DNA from: Sphingobium sp052327305
GTDB taxonomy: Bacteria; Pseudomonadota; Alphaproteobacteria; Sphingomonadales; Sphingomonadaceae
Reading direction: 5' to 3'
NCBI RefSeq assembly: GCF_052327305.1
Contig: NZ_CP182486.1
Coordinates: 1-64,000 of the forward strand
Length of the DNA: 64,000 nt
The translations under genes and the position numbers were made by a program. Numbering within the stretch: the stretch's first letter is position 1; each line of letters begins with the position of its first letter. Below, piece by piece: positions 9,454 to 18,772 of this stretch. The notes beneath the pieces were generated by a model that saw only the letters and a list, made by a program, of their open reading frames with translations, did not search any database and was not told where the DNA came from.

Positions 9454-10652
9454 TGAAGACCGGTCTCGATCGCCTCCTTGCCGATCCGCAAGTGCGCAAA
9501 CCGCTTGAGGGCAAGCGCGTTGCCTATCTCGCGCACCCGGCCTCGGTCACGGCAGACTTGACTCATGGTCTCGACGCGCTGATCGCAAGCGGAATTGCCA
9601 TTTCTTCAGTGTTCGGGCCGCAGCATGGCGTGCGCGGAGACCTGCAGGACAATATGATGGAGTCGCCGGACTTCGCCGACCCGACCTATGGCATGCCGGT
9701 CTTCAGCCTCTACGGCGAAGTGCGCCGCCCCAAGGACGCGTGGATGGAGACGTTCGACGTCATCCTCGTCGACCTTCAGGATCTCGGCTGCCGTATCTAC
9801 ACCTTCGTCACCACGCTGCGGTACGTGCTGGAAGCCGCCGCGCAGCACGGGAAGACGGTGTGGGTGCTGGACCGGCCCAACCCCGCTGGCCGCCCGATCG
9901 AGGGACTGACATTGCTGCCGGGCTGGGAAAGCTTTGTCGGAGCCGGGCCGATGCCCATGCGTCATGGCCTCACAATGGGTGAACTCGGACACTGGTTCGT
10001 CGCGCATTATGGGCTCGATGTCGATTATCGCGTCGTCGAGATGGAGGGGTGGCAACCTGAGGCTGGGCCGGGCTTCGGCTGGCCGATGGACAAGGTCTGG
10101 ATCAATCCCAGCCCGAACGCACCCAATCTCTATATGGCGCGAGCTTATGCCGGCACTGTGATGCTGGAAGGCACGACGCTTTCGGAAGGGAGGGGGACGA
10201 CCCGGCCGCTCGAACTGCTCGGCGCGCCGGATATCGACGCACGAGCAGTGCTGGCCAGAATGCAGGATCTGGCACCCGAATGGCTTGGTGGTTGCCTGCT
10301 GCGAGACATGTGGTTTCAGCCCACTTTCCATAAACATGTCGGCCAGCTTTGTGCGGGCCTGCAGATTCACGCTGAGGGGCCGGCCTATGATCATGCGGCT
10401 TTCCGTCCCTGGCGGCTTCAGGCGCTCGCCTTCAAAGCGATCCGCGCGTTGTGGCCGGACTATCCGCTATGGCGTGCCTTCCCGTATGAATATGAGTTCG
10501 ACAAGCTGGCGATAGACGTCATCAACGGCGGGCCGGCCCTGCGTGAATGGGTGGACGATGCGGCTGCTATCCCAGCCGATCTCGACGCCATCACATGCCC
10601 TGACGAGGAGACGTGGGCGGAGGTCCGGCGGCCCCACATTCTCTACGGTTGA
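9450..10652 (+). CDS. DUF1343 (NamZ-type) protein, probable exo-beta-N-acetylmuramidase
   Basis: The 400-residue protein matches DUF1343. The characterised member, NamZ of Bacillus subtilis, removes terminal N-acetylmuramic acid from peptidoglycan fragments (glycoside hydrolase family 171). Family hallmarks are FGPQHGVRGD, the acidic VDLQDLGCRIYTFV segment, VLDRPNPAGRPIEG and the glycine-rich EGTTLSEGRGTTRP loop. I place the start at 9450, overlapping the DOMON-like stop by four bases, and not at the in-frame ATG 36 bp earlier inside that gene. No signal peptide is evident, which suits a role in cell-wall recycling rather than secretion. The substrate is inferred from the family only. Confidence 0.85.
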   Translation: MMKTGLDRLLADPQVRKPLEGKRVAYLAHPASVTADLTHGLDALIASGIAISSVFGPQHGVRGDLQDNMMESPDFADPTYGMPVFSLYGEVRRPKDAWMETFDVILVDLQDLGCRIYTFVTTLRYVLEAAAQHGKTVWVLDRPNPAGRPIEGLTLLPGWESFVGAGPMPMRHGLTMGELGHWFVAHYGLDVDYRVVEMEGWQPEAGPGFGWPMDKVWINPSPNAPNLYMARAYAGTVMLEGTTLSEGRGTTRPLELLGAPDIDARAVLARMQDLAPEWLGGCLLRDMWFQPTFHKHVGQLCAGLQIHAEGPAYDHAAFRPWRLQALAFKAIRALWPDYPLWRAFPYEYEFDKLAIDVINGGPALREWVDDAAAIPADLDAITCPDEETWAEVRRPHILYG

Positions 10653-10658
10653 GACCGA

Positions 10659-11465
10659 TCAGCCTTTCTGAACCTCGATGACCGTGTGGGGCGCGGCATA
10701 GCCGGCCGTGCCGAATGTCTCGGCGATCAGCTTGTTGGTATCGAAATAGACCTGCCAGTAGTGGCTGGTGTGACAATAGGGCCGCACCGCGAGCTGCGTA
10801 CCGCGCTCGTTGAAGTCCAGGATTTCTACATCGGGTGCCGGTTCGGCCACCACATTAGGAATGGCGGCAAGGGCGGGCTTCAATAGGGCGATCGCATCGA
10901 GCGGGTCGACGCCGAAAGCGAGCTGCGCAGTGCGATCGACGCGGCGATAATCGTTGGTGCTGAAGTTCTGGATGACTTCCGAGGAAATCTTGCCGTTGCC
11001 GATCACAGTGGTCACGTTGTCGGGCGTGTTGAGGATGGTGTTGAACATGCCGATCTCGACGACCGTGCCTTCCACGCCGCCCGCCACCACATAGTCGCCC
11101 AGCTTGTAGGGGCGGAAGATGATGAGGAAGGCGCCAGCGGCGAAATTGCCGAGCAAGCCCGACCATGCTGCGCCGATGGCGAGGCCGACGCCCGCGAGCA
11201 GGGCGGCGAAGCTCGTTGTCTGGAGCCCGAAATAGCCCAGGATCGCGACGACCAGCAGGATGTTGAGCACCACCGCCAGCATATTGGCGATGTAGCGCTG
11301 GAGCGTTGCATCGAAGTTCCGCCGGGTGAGCAGCGCAGAGAGTGCGCGGATCGCGAAGCTGATCAGCCATCGCCCGACCATGTAGAGAAGGAGGGCTGAA
11401 CCGATCTTTATGGCGAACGCCGTGATGATCGGCGCTGCTCCGGCCCACATGACTGCAATGTCCAT
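10659..11465 (-). CDS. small-conductance mechanosensitive channel MscS
   Basis: A compact 268-residue MscS, near the size of E. coli MscS (286). Three transmembrane helices occupy roughly residues 5-35, 65-85 and 90-120. The third carries the glycine/alanine pore pattern (LLAGVGLAIGAAWSGLLGNF), followed by the beta domain (YKLGDYVVAGGVEGTVVEIG). A good GGGTGAGGGA ribosome binding site precedes the ATG. It converges with the DUF1343 gene with 6 bp between the stop codons. Confidence 0.9.
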   Translation of the reverse strand: MDIAVMWAGAAPIITAFAIKIGSALLLYMVGRWLISFAIRALSALLTRRNFDATLQRYIANMLAVVLNILLVVAILGYFGLQTTSFAALLAGVGLAIGAAWSGLLGNFAAGAFLIIFRPYKLGDYVVAGGVEGTVVEIGMFNTILNTPDNVTTVIGNGKISSEVIQNFSTNDYRRVDRTAQLAFGVDPLDAIALLKPALAAIPNVVAEPAPDVEILDFNERGTQLAVRPYCHTSHYWQVYFDTNKLIAETFGTAGYAAPHTVIEVQKG

Positions 11466-11526
11466 GACGTATCCCTCACCCCTCTCTGGTCATCGAATGT
11501 GAGACTGCCTTACCGCCTAACATATA

Positions 11527-12432
11527 TCAAGAAGATCGGCGGACTGGGGTCGGGGGCGGACTCCGGTCTCCGCCATGCAGGAGCGAAACCAGGACGAAGC
11601 TGACGATCATCAAAAGATACCAAGCACCAAGCTTACTGAGCGAAACCATATGCCAGCCCTCGCTCTGCGTGGGATAAGTCCAAGCATTAGCGAAGGTGCC
11701 GATATTCTCGGCGAACCAGATAAACAGCGCGACCAGCAGCCAGCCGACGAGCAAGGGCATCCGCCGATATACGCGGAACGGGCGGAACCACACCTGGGTG
11801 CGCCAGAAAAGCAATCCGATCACCGCAAAGAGACCGAGGCGAACGTCCGGAAGCCAGTGATGCGCGAAGAAATTAGTGTAGATGGCGAGGGCGAGCGCAA
11901 TGCTTGTCCAGCGCGGTGGGTAATGGGTGAAGCGAAAGTCGAAGATACGCCACACCCTCGCGATGTAGCTTCCGACAGCGGCGTACATGAAGCCGGAGAA
12001 CAGCGGCACCGCCCCGATATGGAGGACGCCGCTTTCTGGATAGATCCATGAGCCGGCGGCGGTTTTGAACAGTTCCATAACCGTGCCGACAATATGAAAA
12101 ACCGCGATGATCTTTGCTTCCCGCCAGCTTTCCAGCCGCAGGCCGATCATGGCAATCTGGATAGCGACGCCGCAAATTGTAAGGAAATCGTAGCGGGCGA
12201 GCGCGGCATCACGAGGATAGAGCAAGTGCGTGCCCAGCAGCAGCGCCAGCATGAGCGCGCCGAAAAGGCACGCCCAGCCTTGCTTGAAGCCAAAGAGCAG
12301 GAACTCGTAAAGCCAGGCTGACGGGCCGGCCGCCGGTCGTAGTGCGTCAAGTCTCGCACGGATGCTATGGAAGCGTGTTGCGTCCGCCGCACCAGTCTGT
12401 GTCCGTGGCCGCTCCACATGCCCCCCAACCAT
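11527..12432 (-). CDS. DUF817 family integral membrane protein
   Basis: This 301-residue polytopic protein has seven to eight hydrophobic helices spread over its length. It matches the DUF817 (YoaT-like) family, recognisable from FLLFGFKQGWACLFGALML, the KTAAGSWIYPE segment, and a conserved GFMYAAVGSYIARVWRIFDF. Family function is unknown. Its length is typical. It lies 61 bp upstream of the minus-strand MscS gene and may share its transcript. Confidence 0.82.
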   Translation of the reverse strand: MVGGHVERPRTQTGAADATRFHSIRARLDALRPAAGPSAWLYEFLLFGFKQGWACLFGALMLALLLGTHLLYPRDAALARYDFLTICGVAIQIAMIGLRLESWREAKIIAVFHIVGTVMELFKTAAGSWIYPESGVLHIGAVPLFSGFMYAAVGSYIARVWRIFDFRFTHYPPRWTSIALALAIYTNFFAHHWLPDVRLGLFAVIGLLFWRTQVWFRPFRVYRRMPLLVGWLLVALFIWFAENIGTFANAWTYPTQSEGWHMVSLSKLGAWYLLMIVSFVLVSLLHGGDRSPPPTPVRRSS

Positions 12433-12484
12433 TCCCGTTCCGTTAGCTTAGGGACGGGAGCAGGTGCCAGACAAGTGACTTGGT

Positions 12485-13162
12485 TCAGCCCTCCTGGCGC
12501 ACCTCGGCTCGGGCTTGCAGCAGATCCCACAGCCCACGGTGCTGGCCAACAAGCTGGCTCGCACCGAACTGCATGGCGCGAGTCAGGCGGTGTGGATCGG
12601 GAAGCGCCGCGAGCATGTCCAGCGTCTGCTTGCGGCTGGGCACGGTGCACGCGGGAACTTCGATCCCTAGGCGTGCAGCGCCTGCATCAAGGATGGTCCG
12701 CATTGCGTCCCAATCCAGCACCAGCGCGACCGAGGCGCCGAACGAGCACCCGTTGCGGTCGGACTGGGCGAGCATTTCCAGCGCATGGCGCTGCTGCGTT
12801 ATGACGGTCGTCGTCTCATGATGACCGCTCGTGCTGGGCAGAGGGCCTGCAAGCACGGCAAGCCTCGAAAGATAGGCGCGCTCCGTGACGAAGGAGTCCA
12901 TTGCCGCGACAAGCCAATCTCGGGCGCCGACCTCTGTGGTCCGCGTGGCGGCAAGATCGACGAAGCCCGGCGCGCTGCCGTGCAGCAGACAGAGAAGATG
13001 AACGAAGTCCGCGAAGTCCACCAGATTACGCACGAAGGACTGTCTCTCGCCCCGGATCACCCCGTTAGGATACGGGTGCGCGGGTGTTCCCTGCGTATCG
13101 ACGAGAGACACGAGCATGGACGCGAGCGTTTCGGTCGGTACTCGGTGGGACAGGCTTTCCAT
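12485..13162 (-). CDS. conserved hypothetical protein, function unknown
   Basis: A 225-residue soluble, mostly helical protein with no signal peptide or membrane segment; I recognise no domain with a known function. The ATG at 13162 is preceded by TTGAGG seven bases upstream and is preferred over an in-frame GTG at 13189, which has no ribosome binding site. Codon use matches its neighbours, and the long frame has several G/C-ending codons typical of this genome, supporting a real gene. It lies 52 bp upstream of the DUF817 gene. Confidence 0.65.
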   Translation of the reverse strand: MESLSHRVPTETLASMLVSLVDTQGTPAHPYPNGVIRGERQSFVRNLVDFADFVHLLCLLHGSAPGFVDLAATRTTEVGARDWLVAAMDSFVTERAYLSRLAVLAGPLPSTSGHHETTTVITQQRHALEMLAQSDRNGCSFGASVALVLDWDAMRTILDAGAARLGIEVPACTVPSRKQTLDMLAALPDPHRLTRAMQFGASQLVGQHRGLWDLLQARAEVRQEG

Positions 13163-13359
13163 AATAGACCTCAATAGCTCGACCCTCACGGATCGAGTGC
13201 GCCCCCGCAGCCCTATTAGAGCTAATGCGGTTAATAAGCCCTTGAGGTCATTTGGAAAAAATTCGTTCCGATTTGGTACGAACGGGACAAGTTTGCGAAG
13301 TGACGCAAGAGCGCCGTCGTGGATGTACTGGTGCGCCGTTCTGCGGTTCCGTGGTTCAA

Positions 13360-14103
13360 CTATTGGCGGTGACGGCCCAGCGATCGTTTGATGCGGCGCG
13401 CCAGCCCAGCGAAATTGCGTAGGCCAGGCGTCCGGTCGATAAAGCCGAGTTGGTCAATATCTGTGCGGGAGGGGCGCTGTATGCCGAGCACGGGCGTTGC
13501 CAGCCATGTCTCGAGCTCGGGGTGGTCCTTGCGTAGCCAACTATAGGCGCCGTCGACGTGCATTGGTCCCCCTGCCGGGTCGCCCGAGGGCCGCTCGCTC
13601 ATGGTTTTGAGATAAGGGACGGCGGTAGCGATCGCGTCACCGTTGAGCGCGATGAAATGAGTGGTTCGTACATTGTCGCTCGGGTTCGCGCGGGAGAGCA
13701 GCGGCGTGTCGGCCGGGCCATGATACTGCTCATAGCCCCCGTAAAAGATGGACCAACGTTTCTCTTTTAGCGCGGTCAGTGTCCGTTCCAGCCGTGCCTC
13801 GGCATCACGCGTGAAATCGAGATCGTCCTCCAGGATCAGGATGTTGCTTGCTCCTGCCGTTAAAGCATCGACCAAGATGTCCTGGTGGCTGGTGAAGCAA
13901 CCCCGTGCGCCAATAGAGGGGAACGTGCCCGCATTCTCGGGCTTGCATGCGTCGTGGAAAGCAACGCGAACACCGTCTATCGCCAGACCGAGCCGCGCAA
14001 GTTCCCCGGTCATCTCCGCTCGCCGATCGGCCCGGTGCCGCAAATTGATGATCCGGATGCGCTCGAACGTTTCGAGCAAGGCCTGCCCTGAAGCGGTCGG
14101 CAT
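13360..14103 (-). CDS. family 25 glycosyltransferase (LPS-type)
   Basis: This 247-residue protein matches glycosyltransferase family 25, which adds galactose or related sugars to lipooligosaccharide. It has IRIINLRHRADRR at the N-terminus, ARGCFTSHQDIL, and the LILEDDLDFT motif with the acidic metal-binding residues. I chose the ATG at 14103 because AGGAGAAGGA lies ten bases upstream; an earlier ATG at 14145 lacks such a site. No surface-polysaccharide genes are adjacent. It sits 65 bp downstream of rpoD on the same strand. Confidence 0.82.
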   Translation of the reverse strand: MPTASGQALLETFERIRIINLRHRADRRAEMTGELARLGLAIDGVRVAFHDACKPENAGTFPSIGARGCFTSHQDILVDALTAGASNILILEDDLDFTRDAEARLERTLTALKEKRWSIFYGGYEQYHGPADTPLLSRANPSDNVRTTHFIALNGDAIATAVPYLKTMSERPSGDPAGGPMHVDGAYSWLRKDHPELETWLATPVLGIQRPSRTDIDQLGFIDRTPGLRNFAGLARRIKRSLGRHRQ

Positions 14104-14168
14104 CGTCTGTTTTCCTTCTCCTGTGTCGTCGAACGAAGACATCAATGCCGACCGTGGGCGCGCTCCCC

Positions 14169-16205
14169 TTACTGGTCGAGGAAGCTGCGCATCTTGCGGC
14201 TGCGGCTCGGGTGCTTGAGCTTACGCAGCGCCTTGGCCTCGATCTGCCGGATGCGTTCGCGCGTCACCGAGAATTGCTGGCCGACTTCTTCCAGCGTGTG
14301 ATCGGTGTTCATGCCGATGCCGAAGCGCATGCGCAGCACGCGCTCCTCGCGCGGAGTGAGGCTCGCCAGAACGCGGGTGACCGTTTCCTTGAGGTTCGCC
14401 TGGATCGCCGCGTCGACCGGGATGATCGCGTTCTTGTCCTCGATGAAGTCGCCCAGATGGCTATCTTCCTCGTCGCCGATCGGCGTTTCGAGGGAGATCG
14501 GCTCCTTGGCGATCTTCATCACCTTGCGCACCTTTTCGAGCGGCATGCTCAGGCGCTCCGCCATTTCCTCGGGCGTGGGCTCGCGGCCCTGCTCGTGGAG
14601 GAACTGGCGGCTGGTGCGGACCAGCTTGTTGATCGTCTCGATCATATGCACCGGGATACGAATCGTGCGCGCCTGATCGGCGATTGAGCGCGTGATCGCC
14701 TGCCTGATCCACCAAGTGGCATAGGTGCTGAACTTGTAGCCGCGGCGATATTCGAACTTATCCACCGCCTTCATCAGGCCGATATTGCCTTCCTGGATGA
14801 GGTCCAGGAACTGCAGGCCGCGATTGGTGTACTTCTTGGCGATCGAGATCACGAGGCGGAGATTGGCCTCGACCATCTCTTTCTTCGCGATGCGTGCCTC
14901 GCGCTCGCCCTTTTGCACCATGTTTACGATGCGGCGGAACTCGATCAGCGACGTGCCCGTCGATTGGGCAATCTCCCCGACTTCCATCCGGATGCGATCC
15001 ACAGCATCGGTTTCGGTGGATGCAAAGGCGGCCCATTTCTTGTCGATGCCGGCGACCTTCTCCATCCAGCCGTCGTCGAGTTCGTGACCGACATATTCGT
15101 CGAGGAAGGCCTTGCGAGGAACCTTATGGCGCTCGGCGAGGCGCAGCATCTGGCCGCCCAGCGTGGTCAGCCGACGGTTGAACGCGTAAAGCTGATCGAC
15201 GAGATACTCGATCTTCTGCTGGTGGAACTGAACGCTCTCGACTTCGGCGGTGAGGTCCTCGCGCAGCTTCTGATAAGCCGTTTCCTGCTTGGCAGGCAGC
15301 TCTTCACCATTGCCCAGCGCGACAAGACGCGCCTGCTGGATGCGGGAAAAATCCTCGAATAGCTCAGTGATGCGGGCAAACTTTGCAAGGGCGTCCGGCT
15401 TGAGCAACTCCTCCATCGCCGCGAGCGACAGGGTGTTGTCGTCGTCGTCATCGTCGTCCGGCCGCTGCGACCGGCGCTCGACCATCGAATCCTCTTCGTC
15501 CTCCGACTCCGGCTCTTCCTCGACCTCGTCCTCATCCTTGAACGAGGGCCCGGCGGTCTTGGCGGAAATCTCGCCATCGTCGTCCGCCTCGCCATCTTCG
15601 GAGAGGCTTTCGGGTGCCGGGTCCTTGGAGAGCATCGCGTCGAGATCGAGGATCTCGCGCAGCTGCATTTCGCCATTGTTGAGCGCGGTTGACCACTGGA
15701 TGATCGCATTGAAGGTTGTGGGGCTTTCGCACAGGCCCAGGATCATCGTGTCGCGCCCGGCTTCGATGCGCTTGGCGATGGCGATCTCGCCCTCGCGGCT
15801 GAGCAGCTCCACGGCGCCCATCTCGCGCAGGTACATGCGCACCGGATCGTCCGTGCGATCGACGGTTTCCTTTTTCTTCTCCGCAACGTTGCCGTCGTCT
15901 TCCTCGGAAGAGGGGTCGATCGGATCGACGTCAGGCTCCGCCTGCTCCTCGCCTTCCTCGGCCTGATCTTCGTTCTCGACGATGTTGATGCCCATATCGG
16001 ACAGGGCCGACGTGATATCCTCGATCTGATCCGAGGACATCTCGCCCTGCGGCAGGGCGTCGTTCAGTTCGTCATAAGTGATGTAGCCGCGCTTCTTCGC
16101 GCGAGCGATCAGCTTCTTGACCGATGCCTCGTTGAGATCGAGGAGAGGTGCGTCGCTGCCCTCTTGCTCGTCGGTCTGGATGGTCTTGCCTGCCTTGCTC
16201 GCCAT
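14169..16205 (-). CDS. rpoD: RNA polymerase primary sigma factor RpoD
   Basis: The 678-residue housekeeping sigma-70 has all regions. Region 1.1 is near the N-terminus (KKLIARAKKRGYITYDELN), region 1.2 is DPVRMYLREMG, and a long non-conserved acidic insertion follows (about residues 190-265, with a run of seven aspartates). Regions 2.1-2.4 include QEGNIGLMKAVDKFEYRRG and FSTYATWWIRQAITRSIADQ. Region 4.2 has the helix-turn-helix HTLEEVGQQFSVTRERIRQI. It is the last gene of the yqeY-dnaG-rpoD operon, 57 bp after dnaG, the macromolecular synthesis arrangement that ties replication priming to transcription. Confidence 0.98.
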   Translation of the reverse strand: MASKAGKTIQTDEQEGSDAPLLDLNEASVKKLIARAKKRGYITYDELNDALPQGEMSSDQIEDITSALSDMGINIVENEDQAEEGEEQAEPDVDPIDPSSEEDDGNVAEKKKETVDRTDDPVRMYLREMGAVELLSREGEIAIAKRIEAGRDTMILGLCESPTTFNAIIQWSTALNNGEMQLREILDLDAMLSKDPAPESLSEDGEADDDGEISAKTAGPSFKDEDEVEEEPESEDEEDSMVERRSQRPDDDDDDDNTLSLAAMEELLKPDALAKFARITELFEDFSRIQQARLVALGNGEELPAKQETAYQKLREDLTAEVESVQFHQQKIEYLVDQLYAFNRRLTTLGGQMLRLAERHKVPRKAFLDEYVGHELDDGWMEKVAGIDKKWAAFASTETDAVDRIRMEVGEIAQSTGTSLIEFRRIVNMVQKGEREARIAKKEMVEANLRLVISIAKKYTNRGLQFLDLIQEGNIGLMKAVDKFEYRRGYKFSTYATWWIRQAITRSIADQARTIRIPVHMIETINKLVRTSRQFLHEQGREPTPEEMAERLSMPLEKVRKVMKIAKEPISLETPIGDEEDSHLGDFIEDKNAIIPVDAAIQANLKETVTRVLASLTPREERVLRMRFGIGMNTDHTLEEVGQQFSVTRERIRQIEAKALRKLKHPSRSRKMRSFLDQ

Positions 16206-16262
16206 GGGTTGCCTTGTTCTGGGCCGCAGCTGCGCATGGGCGCCACGACATGCTTTTGATAC

Positions 16263-18137
16263 TTAAACGTCCTGGGGTTCAATCAGTTCGGAAAGACGCG
16301 CTTCCAGCTCCGCTTTCCTCCGGCGCAGATCCTGTTGACGTACATAACCGGCTTCGAATGCCGCGCCGTCCACAGCCTCCCCCATCATGGCCCGTGTCGC
16401 CGCAGCCAACTCCGCATCGATTCGTGGCATAGCCACCATCACCATCATTGCCTCATCGATGATACGCGCGGGCGCACCATCGCCTTCGGTTTTGCTGGCA
16501 ACCGTGAAATGCAGCGCATCGGCCCGGAGCAACTCCTTTGCCATATTATACACTTCACCCTGCCCCAATATTGTAAGGAGGCGCTCAGTTTCAACCGTTT
16601 CTTCGTCGAGAGCCAAATCGACGAGCTTGTCGACCATGCCGGCAAGTCGCGAGTCGGCGATATCGAGATGGGCCAGCGTTTCGCGATGGCGCCGGATTTC
16701 CTGAGGATGGCGCAGCAAAGCGCCGATGACAGCGCGAAGGAGCGGCAGTTCGATCCCGCCAATATGGATAGCGCGGGCCTCCACCGAGGGTGGCGGAGGA
16801 GGGGGCGACCAGCGCTGTCCTGAACGCCCCCCTCCGCCGGGCGCGGGCGGAACGAAGGGGCGTCTTTCCGGGCGGCTGAAGAATAGCGCGTCCAGCCGCT
16901 CGCGGAAATGCCGGCGATAATGAGCACGGATGTCCTCGTGCCGGATCGTATCGGTGAGCTCGTCCAGGCGCTGCTTGAGACCGGCGCGCTGCTCGGGCGT
17001 TTCCAGGAGGCCGGAAGCCTTTTCGACTTCCCAGAGGGTGTCCGAGAGCGGACGAGAGGCAGCGAGCACTGCGTCCATTGCCGAAAGGCCACCGGTCCGG
17101 ACCAGATCGTCGGGGTCTTGTCCTGCTGGGAGAGTCGCGAAGGCGAGGCTGTGGCCCGGACGCAGCAAGGGCAGGGCACGGTGCGCCGCGCGCATCGCCG
17201 CGCGTTGCCCGGCCGCATCCCCGTCGAAGCACAGGAGCGGCGTTGCGACCATCGTCCAGAGCTTCTCGATCTGCGCTTCGGTGAGCGCCGTTCCAAGCGG
17301 AGCCACGGCTTCGGCGAGCCCGGCCTGGGCCAGCGCGATCACGTCCATATACCCCTCGACCACGACGATGCGCCCGGTCTTGCGCGCCGCAGGGGCTGCC
17401 TTGTCGAGATTGTAGAGCGTTCGGCCCTTGTCGAAGAGTGGCGTCTCGGGCGAATTCAGATATTTAGGCTCGCCGCTGTCCAGGATACGGCCGCCAAAAG
17501 CGATCACTCGGCCACGCTGATCGGCAATGGGGATCATCACGCGGCCCCGGAACCGGTCGTAGCTTTCCCGGCTCTTGTCCTCAGGCGCGATCAGCATGCC
17601 CGATTCGACCAGCATGGTCTCGGGGAAGTCGCGCAACGCCGTTTTGAGTTTGCCGCGCGAATCGGGTGCGAAGCCAATGCCGAAGGCCCGGCGGGTCTCG
17701 TCGGAAATGCCGCGCCGTTTGAGATATTCGCGGGCGCCCGCCCCATCCAGGCCGCCCAGCTGCGTCTCAAACCAGTCCCGGGCCGCCGCCATCACGTCGT
17801 GAAGGGATCTGGCCTGCTCGGCCCGCTTGGCCGCCTTGGGGTCAGGTGCGGGCACCTCCATGCCTGCCGCATCGGCAAGCTCCTTCACAGCCTCCATAAA
17901 AGGCAGGCCCTGATGATCGGTCATCCAGCGAATGGCGTCGCCATGCGCACCGCAACCGAAGCAGTGATAAAAGCCCTTCTCGTCGTTGATCGTGAAGCTG
18001 GGTGTCTTCTCGTTATGAAAAGGGCAGCACGCCTTATGTTCTCGCCCGGCGCGAATCACCTTCACGCTCTTGCCGATGAGGGTGGAGAGCGTGGTGCGTG
18101 AGCGGAGTTGATCCAGCCATTGAGGCGTGAGGCTCAT
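16263..18137 (-). CDS. dnaG: DNA primase DnaG
   Basis: The 624-residue primase makes RNA primers for replication. An N-terminal zinc-binding domain has CCPFHNEKTPSF and YHCFGCGAHGD (Cys/His ligands near residues 38-65). The TOPRIM catalytic core has VVVEGYMDVIALAQAG near residue 260 and CFDGDAAG. The proline-rich stretch near residues 440-455 links to the C-terminal helicase-binding region. It starts 16 bp after the yqeY stop and ends 57 bp before rpoD. Confidence 0.96.
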   Translation of the reverse strand: MSLTPQWLDQLRSRTTLSTLIGKSVKVIRAGREHKACCPFHNEKTPSFTINDEKGFYHCFGCGAHGDAIRWMTDHQGLPFMEAVKELADAAGMEVPAPDPKAAKRAEQARSLHDVMAAARDWFETQLGGLDGAGAREYLKRRGISDETRRAFGIGFAPDSRGKLKTALRDFPETMLVESGMLIAPEDKSRESYDRFRGRVMIPIADQRGRVIAFGGRILDSGEPKYLNSPETPLFDKGRTLYNLDKAAPAARKTGRIVVVEGYMDVIALAQAGLAEAVAPLGTALTEAQIEKLWTMVATPLLCFDGDAAGQRAAMRAAHRALPLLRPGHSLAFATLPAGQDPDDLVRTGGLSAMDAVLAASRPLSDTLWEVEKASGLLETPEQRAGLKQRLDELTDTIRHEDIRAHYRRHFRERLDALFFSRPERRPFVPPAPGGGGRSGQRWSPPPPPPSVEARAIHIGGIELPLLRAVIGALLRHPQEIRRHRETLAHLDIADSRLAGMVDKLVDLALDEETVETERLLTILGQGEVYNMAKELLRADALHFTVASKTEGDGAPARIIDEAMMVMVAMPRIDAELAAATRAMMGEAVDGAAFEAGYVRQQDLRRRKAELEARLSELIEPQDV

Positions 18138-18153
18138 GCGGCCCGTGCGCGGC

Positions 18154-18609
18154 TCAGGCCAGCGCCGCTTTCACCAGCGCGCTTGCGGTGCTCATGTCGA
18201 TCACAGTTCCATGCCGCTCCTTGAGAAGCGCCATTACCCGGCCCATGTCTTTGAGGCTGCTGGCGCCGGTCTCGCCCTTGATGCCCTCTATGGCCGCCCG
18301 CGTTTCATCGTCCGAGAGGCGCTGCGGCAGGAAACTTTCGATGACGACAAGCTCGCCCTTCTCCTGCGCGGCCAGCTCATCGCGGCCGCCTTTCTCGAAC
18401 ATCTCGATCGACTCGCGCCGCTGCTTGACCATTTTCTGAAGCACATCGACGACGATCTGGTCGTCTTCCGGCACTTGGCTTGCCGTCCGCAGTTCGATGT
18501 CGCGGTCCTTCAGCTTGGCGAGGATGAGGCGCACTGCGGCGAGACGATCCTTCTCGCCCGCCTTCATCGCTTGAATCTGGGCAGCTTTTATCTGCTCGCG
18601 AATCGCCAT
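18154..18609 (-). CDS. GatB/YqeY domain protein
   Basis: A 151-residue YqeY-type protein, related to the tRNA-binding tail of the GatB amidotransferase subunit. Typical features are the start REQIKAAQIQAMKAGEKDRL, the central KMVKQRRESIEMFEKGGRDEL and the C-terminal DMGRVMALLKERH. The exact role of stand-alone YqeY proteins is unknown. It heads the yqeY-dnaG-rpoD operon, with 16 bp before dnaG, and is divergent from carA. Confidence 0.9.
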   Translation of the reverse strand: MAIREQIKAAQIQAMKAGEKDRLAAVRLILAKLKDRDIELRTASQVPEDDQIVVDVLQKMVKQRRESIEMFEKGGRDELAAQEKGELVVIESFLPQRLSDDETRAAIEGIKGETGASSLKDMGRVMALLKERHGTVIDMSTASALVKAALA

Positions 18610-18772
18610 GCGCTCTACCTGTTCCCTTGAGTCCGAGTGGAAAGGAGCACATATAGCGCTCCTCGGGGATTTTTAATAGATTGACCCGCTCCGGCGCAGA
18701 CCCTAGTGCCCCCGCCGTTTAGCCAGTGCTGGGGCGCCGGCCAAAAATGCGAACAGCGAAGGATCAGAAGCC
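18610..18772. promoter_or_regulatory. divergent promoter region between yqeY and carA
   Basis: These 163 bp separate the starts of two oppositely transcribed operons and must hold both promoters. An AT-rich block (ATTTTTAATAGATTGACC, about 18669-18686) and a CATATAG box near 18650 are visible, but I cannot assign clean -35/-10 pairs to either direction. Confidence 0.4.
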
